This document shows positions 1-7,731 of a stretch of DNA of 14,268 nucleotides, one piece after another (the first letter of the stretch is position 1; every line of letters begins with the position of its first letter). Where the stretch lies: contig CAZUIM010000029.1 in the NCBI GenBank assembly GCA_964620325.1, positions 1-14,268 of the forward strand, given 5' to 3'. Origin of the DNA: CAZMYM01 sp964620325. GTDB taxonomy: Bacteria; Bipolaricaulota; Bipolaricaulia; UBA7950; UBA9294. The translations under genes were made by a program, and so were the position numbers. The notes beneath the pieces are model-generated. The model was not told the DNA's origin and made no database searches. It saw nothing but the letters and a program-made list of their open reading frames with translations.

Positions 1-84
1 GCCAACTTCCTCGACCCATCGGACTCTGTACTTTCATTGTGAAACCAACCGCTAGGGAACACCCATTGCGTGCCCGAGCCGGGA

Positions 85-3000
85 CTAGAAGTTGATCGCC
101 AGCGTCAGCTCGAGCAGGAAGCTGTGATAGAGCCCACCTGCGCTCTTGGTTCCGGCGATGTAGGAGGTCGACAACGACGCGCCCCACGTTTCCGAGATCG
201 CGACATCGAGTCTGGCTGCGACGGTCAGATCGACGTCGGTCTCGGTCTCCGCAGCTCGGTAGTCCCCGCTCGCATCGACCCTCAGGTAGGCAGTCGGGTA
301 TGGGGTGGCCGAACCACGCTCCACCGGAGCTTCGCTCTCGACCTCGGTCGTGGATGAAGCCGCACCATCGAACGCCGTCCGGGACGGCGTCTGGGTCGCC
401 GGCACAGCATCGGCCTTCGCACTCACGTCGGACGCCGTCTGCGTCGTTCCGTGGCGAAGCCACTCGGTCAGGGTCGGCGTCAGGTCGAGCTCGTAAGAGT
501 CCTCGATCGAACCGGTGATCCGCCGACCGCCTCTGGCGTCGCGAAGCCGGAACGAGAACGACAGCGTGTTCGACGTCAGATCTCCGGCCCAGCTCGATCG
601 TAGGAGGAGACTGTGGTCGAGCGCCGTCGCGCTTCCGACGCCGTGCTGAATTGTGTCGGACCGATTCGTCGTGAACGTGAGCGACGGGCTCCATCGTTCG
701 GAGCCGCTGTAGGTGGCGGCGACCGACAGCTTCCCTTCCGTCCGAGTCACCGACGACGCCAGTCCCGAGGCTTTGCCAGTCACGGTCGCGCGGACGGTCA
801 GGTCCCCCCGATCGCCGCGGACGACGGCGCGCCCGTCCAATGTCGTTTCGCCGTCCTCCCGCGCGAATCCGAATCGGCTCGTCGGTGTGAGGTGCCAGCC
901 GAACAGATCGAACGCGTCGAGGTCGACGTCCGCCTCGGCCGACGACGTCGACCTGTAGACCCCGTCCGGGAGAGATCGCGACAGGTCGATCTCCCCTTCG
1001 ACGTCGAAGGCGACGAACGCAACCCGCGCTCCGCTGGCGCCGGCGAATGTCCAACCCGCGCTCCCCTCCCAGCCGACTCCGCGGTCACGAAGGGGCCGGC
1101 GCCATTCGATCGAAACGCTGGAGGAGGGGCCGAGCTCGAGGTCCGCCCCGGCGGAGAGCCGATTCTCTCGTCGGACGGTCTCGTCGAGTCGGTCGTTGCT
1201 CGTCGCATCCCGCCACGAGACGGACAGGTCAAGTCGATCGGCGAACAGGGAGTCGGCGACCGAGAACTGATAGGAGAGCGACTCGGTCTCCGGCCCTCGG
1301 TGGAACGAGGTCGAGTTGACCGCCTGGTGGTCTACGGAGAGCGTGATAGTCGGTTCGAACCGACCGGCCACGAGAACCCGATTCTGGACCCGCTGCCGCG
1401 GGGACTCGGTCGTCCCCGTCGAGGCGTACTCGTGCGATGCGGCGATGGCGATCGCGTCGAAGGGCTCGTAGTCGGCGTCGAGTTCCCAGGCGGTGCTTCC
1501 TGCTCCCGCAGCGTCTCCGATCGCCCGGTAGCCGGAGGAGACGACGTCGACCGATCCGGACAGCGTCAGACGGTCGGCGTCGTGTTGGAAGGAAGCCCTG
1601 CCGAAGAGCCCTTCTGTCGTGTGATCGGACGGGAGGATCTCGGTGAACCGAGTCGGATCGCGTCCGTCGATCTTCGTCTTGTTGTTGTCGAACTGCGTCG
1701 TCCTGTCGCCGCACTGCCAGACCATCAATCGGTACTCGTCGTCCGCTCGACTTCCCGCCCAGAGCGAACCGACTTCGTCGAACGAGAGCGCGGTGATCGG
1801 CCGACCGGAGACGACGGTCGCTCCGTCCGATCCGCGCACGAGGGCGTCTTCGGTCCCGTAGTAGAGGTCGTCCTCGGACGCAGCCGCTGACAAGACCGGA
1901 GTTCCCCATGTGACCCATCCCGTCCCGACGCCGCTCTGATACGCGCGGAGCCCTTGCTGCGAAGCTACGTAGACGTACCCGGCGTCTCCGGTCAGACTGG
2001 CGATCTCGAACCCGCCGGTCCCCGCCAGCAGTTCCGCGTCGCCGGATTCAGCATCGAACCGGTACGCCCCTGACGTGGTTCCGATGTAGAGAGCCTCCCC
2101 ATCCTCCGCCAGCGTCGTGATCGATGCGAGATCCGAGACGTCCCGCTGAATCCACCCCGTCGGATCGCTCAGGTCGGCGACCCCGACCGAGACCAGCGTC
2201 CCCTTCCCGGCCGCCCAGAGGCGCTCGCCGAGCAGCGCCAGCCCGTAGATCGACGCGTCGGGCACCCCGTCGGTCTCGCCGTACCGGGACCAGCTGGCGA
2301 CGCGGTCGAGCGGGGCCACACCCTTCAGTTCGATCACCGTCAGCCCCGCGTTCGTCCCGATGTAGACGCGGTCCTCGTCGATCACGATCGCCCGGACCGT
2401 CCGCCCTGAGAGTCCGTCGGAGACGCCGTAGGCGCGCCAGTTGCCTTCGTGGAGGACGCTGAAGCCGCCGCGATGTCCGATGAACAGGTACTCGTCGTTC
2501 GCCGCGATCGCCGTCGCCTCGTTCGGGGCCGCCGGGCGCTCGTTGTCCCCGATCGGGAACTCGTCAACGCCGTAGCCGAGTGCGAACCGCGCGTCGAATT
2601 CGTCGAAGGCGATCGTGCCGAGGACTCCGCCGACCAGCTGACGATTCGGCATCGTGCGAACCTTCTCTGGATCGGTGACCGAACTCGCGTCGTCGATCCC
2701 CCGCATCACGGTCGCCGTCACCTCCAGCGCCTCCGAGACCGGCAGATCGAGCGTCAGTCCGAGGAAATAGCGCGCGTAGTCGGACGCGCCACCGAGGCCG
2801 CTTCCGAACCGCTCGTACTCGATCTGAATGACGTCTGTGCTCGTGACGTCAACCAGCAGGATGAGCAGTCCTATCTCGTAGTCGATCTCGTAGTCGTCCG
2901 CCGACAGCGGCGTCCCGTTCAGGGTGACCCGTTCGCTTCCGGGGATGAGCGAGATCCCGAGCGAGTACGCACCCCCGGTGACCGAATAGCTGAACTGCGC

Positions 3001-4173
3001 GCGAATCGACGCTTCCTCGCCGTCGAAGAACGTCGACGGGAAATCGAGCTCGAGGATCCCGTCCTCGGCGAAGAGCGCCGCGTCGTACGCGTCCAGCTCC
3101 GGTCGTCTGATCGACGTGTACGTGACACCATCCTCGCTGACCGACACGATCAGCGAATCCTCGATTACGCCCGTCTGACCAAGATCGTAGAATCTTCGAC
3201 GAACTGCGCCAAGGATCGGATGCGCCTCGCTGTCGACACGGAGACTCGCCTCCTCGGCCACGCCGTCGAGGAACGAGGACTCGTACGTCGAGTCGACGAT
3301 GAACGGGTACGTCCGTCGGTCGGATCCGCTCAGATCGTTCTCCTCGTTGAACCGGCCGATCGCGTCCTTCAGCCGGCTGCGGATCAGCCTTCGGGGTCTC
3401 ACGTTCAGCAGCAACGTCTGGTCGTCCTCACCGACGACCGTGTAGGCGCTCGCCTCCACGTCGGTCTCCGGTTCGGCGGCGAGCGTCTCGACGAGGTATC
3501 CGAGCCCGTAGGCCTCCAAGATCGGACGAACCGGGCCGGCGCCGTCCAGAACCAGCCGAAGCGTGCTCAGCTCCTCCACGTAGAGGGTTTCGAGCGGATA
3601 GGCGAACAGACCCTCAATGCGGCGCAGATACGGTTGCTCGACCCACGGCCGGTCCGGGTCGAAGGTCGAGTAGACCACCTCGGCGTCGGCCGTCTCGCCG
3701 ATAAACGTCTTCGTCTCCGTGATCCCCTGGAACTGCGCCGCGACTCCGGTGATCGTCGCCTCACCGAGCGTATACTCGAGCTGTCCGCCGAGCATCTTCC
3801 GCCGATGTGTGCTGAACCCACTCAGCCCGGCGACGCTGAAGTCGCCGAGGACGCCGTCGAGGCGCTCCGTGTCCAGATAGATGGCCAGCGATTGGAGGCT
3901 ATCGGCCTGCTGATCGTCGAAGTGTCCTTCGACGGTGAGAATCGACAGCGCCTCGGCACGAAGGTCGACGGCCAGGGTCTGATCGAGGGCGAGGCGTCCT
4001 GCGGAAAGACCGACGCCGGCCAGTCCGATCGGGCTTCCGAATCCGTACCGTACGGTCCACGTCTTGCGCCCGTCGAGTTCCGCAACGAAGTCCTCGTCCT
4101 CCTGCGCCGGTCCGATGCACGCGAGGCCGATCAGTGTCGTGACGAGAAGGAGGAAGACGCGTTTTCGTCTCAT
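85..4173 (-). CDS. Large outer-membrane/surface protein with central beta-propeller and C-terminal barrel-like region
   Basis: A 1362-residue protein. The first ~24 residues form a Sec signal peptide (Arg/Lys start, hydrophobic FLLLVTTLIGLA, probable cleavage after GPA). Cys19 lies near that site, but its context (I-G-L-A-C) is a poor lipobox. Residues ~30-540 are beta-rich and include a PGS...DYEIDYEIG motif (~411-435) of the kind repeated in SprA-type gliding/type IX translocon proteins. Residues ~546-815 contain repeats such as VYIGTNAGLTVI preceded by YGVSDGL, the signature of 'two-component regulator propeller' blades, also found in PorZ. Residues ~850-1362 show alternating polar/hydrophobic strands and end in LELTLAINF; the terminal Phe is typical of outer-membrane barrels. 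A Thr/Ser/Ala-rich linker spans ~1240-1290. The ATG lies 3 bp after the PorV-like stop with no Shine-Dalgarno, so translational reinitiation is likely. The gene and its outer-membrane location are well supported; the function is unknown. Confidence 0.75.
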   Translation of the reverse strand: MRRKRVFLLLVTTLIGLACIGPAQEDEDFVAELDGRKTWTVRYGFGSPIGLAGVGLSAGRLALDQTLAVDLRAEALSILTVEGHFDDQQADSLQSLAIYLDTERLDGVLGDFSVAGLSGFSTHRRKMLGGQLEYTLGEATITGVAAQFQGITETKTFIGETADAEVVYSTFDPDRPWVEQPYLRRIEGLFAYPLETLYVEELSTLRLVLDGAGPVRPILEAYGLGYLVETLAAEPETDVEASAYTVVGEDDQTLLLNVRPRRLIRSRLKDAIGRFNEENDLSGSDRRTYPFIVDSTYESSFLDGVAEEASLRVDSEAHPILGAVRRRFYDLGQTGVIEDSLIVSVSEDGVTYTSIRRPELDAYDAALFAEDGILELDFPSTFFDGEEASIRAQFSYSVTGGAYSLGISLIPGSERVTLNGTPLSADDYEIDYEIGLLILLVDVTSTDVIQIEYERFGSGLGGASDYARYFLGLTLDLPVSEALEVTATVMRGIDDASSVTDPEKVRTMPNRQLVGGVLGTIAFDEFDARFALGYGVDEFPIGDNERPAAPNEATAIAANDEYLFIGHRGGFSVLHEGNWRAYGVSDGLSGRTVRAIVIDEDRVYIGTNAGLTVIELKGVAPLDRVASWSRYGETDGVPDASIYGLALLGERLWAAGKGTLVSVGVADLSDPTGWIQRDVSDLASITTLAEDGEALYIGTTSGAYRFDAESGDAELLAGTGGFEIASLTGDAGYVYVASQQGLRAYQSGVGTGWVTWGTPVLSAAASEDDLYYGTEDALVRGSDGATVVSGRPITALSFDEVGSLWAGSRADDEYRLMVWQCGDRTTQFDNNKTKIDGRDPTRFTEILPSDHTTEGLFGRASFQHDADRLTLSGSVDVVSSGYRAIGDAAGAGSTAWELDADYEPFDAIAIAASHEYASTGTTESPRQRVQNRVLVAGRFEPTITLSVDHQAVNSTSFHRGPETESLSYQFSVADSLFADRLDLSVSWRDATSNDRLDETVRRENRLSAGADLELGPSSSVSIEWRRPLRDRGVGWEGSAGWTFAGASGARVAFVAFDVEGEIDLSRSLPDGVYRSTSSAEADVDLDAFDLFGWHLTPTSRFGFAREDGETTLDGRAVVRGDRGDLTVRATVTGKASGLASSVTRTEGKLSVAATYSGSERWSPSLTFTTNRSDTIQHGVGSATALDHSLLLRSSWAGDLTSNTLSFSFRLRDARGGRRITGSIEDSYELDLTPTLTEWLRHGTTQTASDVSAKADAVPATQTPSRTAFDGAASSTTEVESEAPVERGSATPYPTAYLRVDASGDYRAAETETDVDLTVAARLDVAISETWGASLSTSYIAGTKSAGGLYHSFLLELTLAINF

Positions 4174-4176
4174 GAT

Positions 4177-5025
4177 CTAGAACCGGAGGGAGAGGGAGAC
4201 CCGGTGACTGTCGCCGAGATCGGAGCGGCTCGCGTACGCCCAGTCGATCTCTACCGCCGTGAACCGCACCGACAGGCCGAAGGTCGGCGCCTCCCCGTCG
4301 AAGCCGACGCGGGCCCCCAGTCCGCCGATCCATGTCTCCAATCCGCCCGTCAGGGTCCCTCGACCGGAGAAGAGGCCAGCCGCTTCGACCGTTGCGCGCC
4401 AGATGACCTCGTCCGCCGGTTCGAGGGTCACCGCCGCGCCGAGGCGCAGCGACTGATCGAACGACTCCTTCGCACCGCCGTCGTAGGAGATCGGCGACGA
4501 GAAAGCCCCCTCGTACAAGAACCCGATTCGGACCCCGTCTGTGGCGACAAGAATCGCCGGGTCGAGCGACCATCCCTGTCCTTCGAACGGTGACGACAGC
4601 AGGAAGAACCGCCATCGTGCGCCGATCCCGATCGGTCCGATCGGGATCCCGAGCGATCCGACGACTCCCTGGCTCGTGTACCGGATCGATGCGCCGTCGG
4701 TCGGGATCGCTCCAGAGTCCAGGAACATCGCCGAGAATCCGACGTACGGAACCGCCAGGGTCACCGTGCCGTACGCGATTCCACCGAACTGCTGGACGAA
4801 GAGCGTCGAGAGATTGAGTCCCTCCAACCACCCCAGACCGGCCGGGTTGTGGAAGACACTCCCCTCATCGTCGGCCAACGCGCAGAACGCCCCGCCTAGG
4901 CCGAGGGCCCTCGCCGAGGCGCCGATGGCGAACAGGCCGGCAACGTTCTCGGCGGCGGGCATCGTCGTTGCGGTCGCCCCGGCCAGGACGAGGGCGATCG
5001 ACAGAATCTTCGCCGTTCGTCTCAT
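4177..5025 (-). CDS. PorV/PorQ-type outer-membrane beta-barrel protein
   Basis: A 282-residue protein with a signal peptide (MRRTAKILSIALVLAG..., probable cleavage after MPA, residues 22-24). Next comes the family hallmark at residues ~34-66: A-x-G-A-S-A-R-A-L-G-L-G-G-A-F, an acidic ADDEGS, then the NPAGLGW element. Proteins with this N-terminus (PorV/PorQ, related to FadL and UPF0164) are roughly 14-strand barrels; PorV is the type IX secretion shuttle, while other members are uncharacterised. The rest is a series of amphipathic strands ending in SLSLRF with terminal Phe. I chose the ATG at 5025 because it gives the signal peptide and forms an ATGA overlap with the protease stop; a longer reading frame upstream lies inside the protease gene. 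The Shine-Dalgarno is weak, which fits translational coupling. The family call is good; a role as secretion partner of its neighbours is inferred from context. Confidence 0.82.
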   Translation of the reverse strand: MRRTAKILSIALVLAGATATTMPAAENVAGLFAIGASARALGLGGAFCALADDEGSVFHNPAGLGWLEGLNLSTLFVQQFGGIAYGTVTLAVPYVGFSAMFLDSGAIPTDGASIRYTSQGVVGSLGIPIGPIGIGARWRFFLLSSPFEGQGWSLDPAILVATDGVRIGFLYEGAFSSPISYDGGAKESFDQSLRLGAAVTLEPADEVIWRATVEAAGLFSGRGTLTGGLETWIGGLGARVGFDGEAPTFGLSVRFTAVEIDWAYASRSDLGDSHRVSLSLRF

Positions 5026-7169
5026 CTCTGAATCACCAGTCTTCCGACCTCCGAGTTTCCACGATCGGTCACGAGAACGTACAGGTAGAGACCGACGGCG
5101 AGTCCTTCGCCGCGATCCGAACGCAGATCCCACTCCACACTCGTCGCGTCGACCGGCACCTGCATCTCGAAGATCGGGACGCCGGCGACCGTGTAGACGC
5201 GCAGCGTTGCGGTGGAGGCCGCCTCCGGAATCGAGATCTCGAATCGGGCGATTCCCGTGACCGGGTTCTCCTCCACGCCGATCTCGGGGGCGGCCCGCGA
5301 GGCCGGAGGCTCGGGCGGGGTCGACGCCGTGACGGCGGCGACGGCCGCCTCGACGTCCAGCTTTCCCCATCCCCAAGTCGTGTTCGGCACACCGCCGGTG
5401 TACGCGTCGGTCGCGGCGGTCGACGTCAACACCGACCTCACCTCGCCGGCCGTCATCCCCGAGTCGAGACCGAGGAGGAGGGCGATCGCCCCGGCAACGT
5501 GCGGCGCAGACATACTCGTTCCGATCTCCATCATGTGCTCGCCGTCCGGATGCGAAAGGTAGCCGAGCGACGGCGCGTCCGTCGACCCGGCAGCGCAAAT
5601 CCACGCCCCCGGCGCGCTGATCTCCGGTTTCGTCCGCCCATCGCGCGTCGGGCCCAGACTCGAGAACGAGGACGCCGCCCCCACCGGGTATCCGGCCGAG
5701 TAGTCCTGCGAGCCCTCGATCGACGGCCACGTCGATTTGCTGTTGAACGAACCGACGGTGATGACGCGATGGCCGTTCCCCGGTTCATCGATCGTCGACG
5801 TCGAGTCGCCCCCCTCGATCTCGCCTCTTCGGGTCGTCACCCACGCGTCATATCGCCCCCCGCCGGCGACGTCCGCCACCTTGATCCGCCATCGGCTCCC
5901 GACCTCCACGTTCGCCAACCGAACGAAGACCTCGTGATCTCCGTTGTTCGGGTTGGCGCCGCCGGATGCGTTGTCAACGTAGACGGTCCCATCGACGGTG
6001 ACGACGTAGCCGGTCGCGGCCCCGGTCGGCACGACGATCTCGGCGTCGTTCGGCGGGAAGACCGTGATCGTGAACTGCGACGCGCCCGGGTACCAGAGCT
6101 CGAGCTCGAGTTCCCATTCCTCGGGAAGTACGGTGAACGACTTCGCGTTCCCGTTCAACATCCCCGACGTATGAATCGGCAGATCTCCCTCGTTCCCGGC
6201 CGACACGACGACGATTCGTCCCGGGCCGATCGCCAGTTGATCGATCCCCTCTTCGAACAGGCTCGTTCCGTCGTGCGGTCCCTCCTGACCGCCGAGACTC
6301 AGGTTCACGACCGCTGGAAGGCCGAGCACGGTAGCCTTATCGAAGATGTACTCGACCGCACTGAGGATGTCCGCAGTGAAGAACGAGGTCTTGACCGCGA
6401 TCAGGGTCGCGCCCGGGGCCACCCCGACGAACCCGCCCGTCGAAGACGATCCGTCGCCGGCGGCGATCCCGGCGACGTGCGTCCCGTGTCCGTTCGTGTC
6501 GCTGGCGCGCACGATTCCCTCGTTCGAGCCGAACCCGAGAGCGAGATCGGCCTCGATCTCAGTCCGCGTGTACTCGGCCCCGAACAACCCCCACGTCTGA
6601 TCCCAGATCGCATAGATCCTGGAGCTCTCCTCGCTGCCGTCCGCGTTCGCATCGCGGCGGAAATCGAGATGCGTGTAGTCGATCCCGGTGTCGACCACCC
6701 CGATCACGACGCCTTCGCCGAGAACAGCAGGCGACGCGTCGTGCACGCCGTCGGCGCCGACCGCCACGAGGCTGCGATCGAGAGCCGGCTCGGTCTTCCA
6801 GGACGGTTCCACGTAGACCACGTCCGGATCTTCCGCCAACGTAGCCAACTCAGCGAGCGTCACCGAAAGGGCGAGAATCGAGCCCGCCCTCCCCGAGACC
6901 GGAATGCCGCGGTAGGAGGTGGAGCGGACCGACTCCCGCGTCTTCACCAACACACCGAGTCGTGGTTCTCCCGTCAGCGAGAGGGTGATCTGAAACCGAT
7001 CCGCGTTGGCGAAGAGCTCAGCCGATCGATCGCTCGGCTGAGGACCGCTTCGCTCCGTGAACAGAACGCGTAGCGACGGATCGAGCCTGCCCCATTCCGC
7101 GTCGCCTCCGGCACAGAGCGAGGCCGCCGACAACACAAACGCAAGCGCGATAATGATCGGTCTTCTCAA
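5022..7169 (-). CDS. Secreted S8 (subtilisin-like) serine protease with C-terminal FlgD/sorting-like domain
   Basis: A 715-residue exported serine protease. A signal peptide covers residues 1-20. A propeptide-like region runs to ~130. The catalytic triad is intact: Asp160 in VVDTGID, His228 in NGHGTHVAG, Ser552 in GTSMSAPHVAG. Asn326 in SAGNEG is the oxyanion-hole residue. Between Asn326 and Ser552 there are ~225 residues, far more than the ~65 in subtilisin, holding an extra beta-rich domain (~340-460). After a Pro-rich linker (PPEPPAS, ~618-624), residues ~630-715 form a small beta-sandwich ending VGLYLYVLVTDRGNSEVGRL, resembling FlgD Ig-like and type IX sorting domains. The start is TTG at 7169, preceded by GAGGGGGAAGG as Shine-Dalgarno; it is the start that gives a good signal peptide. 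This is the first gene of the minus-strand operon. Substrate unknown; cell-surface or extracellular action is inferred. Confidence 0.95.
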   Translation of the reverse strand: MRRPIIIALAFVLSAASLCAGGDAEWGRLDPSLRVLFTERSGPQPSDRSAELFANADRFQITLSLTGEPRLGVLVKTRESVRSTSYRGIPVSGRAGSILALSVTLAELATLAEDPDVVYVEPSWKTEPALDRSLVAVGADGVHDASPAVLGEGVVIGVVDTGIDYTHLDFRRDANADGSEESSRIYAIWDQTWGLFGAEYTRTEIEADLALGFGSNEGIVRASDTNGHGTHVAGIAAGDGSSSTGGFVGVAPGATLIAVKTSFFTADILSAVEYIFDKATVLGLPAVVNLSLGGQEGPHDGTSLFEEGIDQLAIGPGRIVVVSAGNEGDLPIHTSGMLNGNAKSFTVLPEEWELELELWYPGASQFTITVFPPNDAEIVVPTGAATGYVVTVDGTVYVDNASGGANPNNGDHEVFVRLANVEVGSRWRIKVADVAGGGRYDAWVTTRRGEIEGGDSTSTIDEPGNGHRVITVGSFNSKSTWPSIEGSQDYSAGYPVGAASSFSSLGPTRDGRTKPEISAPGAWICAAGSTDAPSLGYLSHPDGEHMMEIGTSMSAPHVAGAIALLLGLDSGMTAGEVRSVLTSTAATDAYTGGVPNTTWGWGKLDVEAAVAAVTASTPPEPPASRAAPEIGVEENPVTGIARFEISIPEAASTATLRVYTVAGVPIFEMQVPVDATSVEWDLRSDRGEGLAVGLYLYVLVTDRGNSEVGRLVIQR

Positions 7170-7196
7170 AGCCTTCCCCCTCGAAAGCGTCCCGTA

Positions 7197-7202
7197 TCAT
7201 AT
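7197..7202 (-). promoter_or_regulatory. Possible -10 element for the protease operon
   Basis: Read on the minus strand this is TATGAT (5/6 of the TATAAT consensus), about 28 bases upstream of the TTG start, which would give a leader of roughly 20 nt with a purine-rich ribosome site. No convincing -35 is visible (the best candidate is TGGGCC at 16 bp), so the assignment is tentative. Confidence 0.35.
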
Positions 7203-7279
7203 CCGCAGTCCCTCAGTCGGCCCAGGGCCGCACGCGACGCGTGAGGATCCCTCATGTCACCTGCCCCACGCGTTCGCCC

Positions 7280-7309
7280 TTTACTCCTCACATCAGGCTG
7301 TGCTATCAT
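7280..7309 (+). promoter_or_regulatory. Candidate extended -10 promoter for the pgm-leuS operon
   Basis: TTTACT (4/6 match to -35) at 7280-7285, an 18-bp spacer, then TATCAT at 7304-7309 preceded by TG one base upstream (extended -10). Initiation near 7316 would leave a ~130-nt leader before the ATG at 7447. A second possible -10, TACAAT at 7351-7356, has no good -35. The 277-bp divergent intergenic region (7170-7446) also holds a small inverted repeat, TGAGG-atc-CCTCA (7242-7254), which could be an operator. Confidence 0.4.
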
Positions 7310-7446
7310 CGCCGGCGCAGGTTCGATCCTGGTTTTCGCCACGCCCAAGGTACAATCGAAGAATGCCGAGGTACGCTGGCGATCGCGGTGTTCGGCATCG
7401 TGAACCGATCGACAGGCTACGTCCGGGGTTCGCGGAGAGGGAGACG

Positions 7447-7731
7447 ATGTCAGGAATGCAGAATCACGCGACCGGTGCGCCCAATCTGCTCGACGAGAAG
7501 GAGATGCTCCTTCGCTACAAGGACGCGGTCGAGCGGGCGATCCCGCACCTCCCGGTGAAGAACGGCGTCGTCGACATCGACTCCATCTGGGTCGAAACGT
7601 CGATTCCGATTGCCATTCTGCGTGATCTGTTAAAACGGTCGGACCTCAAGCTGCCGGAGAACGTGGAGCGGATCAACATGAAGCCCCGCGCGCAGAGAGG
7701 GGGACGCCGTGGCAAGTCGCGAAGGCGCTGA
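7447..7731 (+). CDS. Small basic protein of unknown function, first gene of the pgm-leuS operon
   Basis: A 94-residue protein that I do not recognise. The ATG at 7447 follows a purine-rich GGAGAGGGAGACG ribosome site. Residues ~15-70 look mostly helical (DEKEMLLRYKDAVERAI, then IPIAILRDLLKR), and ~48-77 could form a helix-turn-helix. The last 16 residues are very basic (KPRAQRGGRRGKSRRR), suggesting nucleic-acid or ribosome contact. No signal peptide or membrane segment is present. Its end overlaps the next gene by 23 bp, so the two are translationally linked. A longer in-frame reading frame exists upstream (from 7057) but would run through the promoter region and into the antisense of the protease, so I rejected it. 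RNA or DNA binding is inference from composition only. Confidence 0.72.
   Translation: MSGMQNHATGAPNLLDEKEMLLRYKDAVERAIPHLPVKNGVVDIDSIWVETSIPIAILRDLLKRSDLKLPENVERINMKPRAQRGGRRGKSRRR

Noticed and set aside
67..90. GTGCCCG/CGGGAC hairpin at the end of the large minus-strand gene as a terminator
   Set aside because: Only a 4-bp core stem with a mismatch and no T run on the minus strand; not a credible intrinsic terminator. The first 84 bases hold nothing else recognisable.
2449..4593. Long plus-strand open frame (714 codons) opposite the large outer-membrane protein and PorV-like gene; similar ones at 613-1890 and 4968-7073
   Set aside because: Their products are Arg/Asp/Val-rich with no domain pattern, and the opposite strand carries signal peptides, catalytic motifs and coupled starts. 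They are expected antisense frames in GC-rich DNA.
5026..5730. N-terminal extension of the PorV-like frame (517 instead of 282 residues)
   Set aside because: The extension overlaps the protease gene out of frame and is Arg/Gly-rich; the signal peptide starts at the ATG at 5025, which also makes an ATGA overlap.
7057..7446. N-terminal extension of the 94-residue gene to 224 residues
   Set aside because: It would cross the divergent promoter region and the 5' end of the protease gene; a good ribosome site stands before the ATG at 7447.
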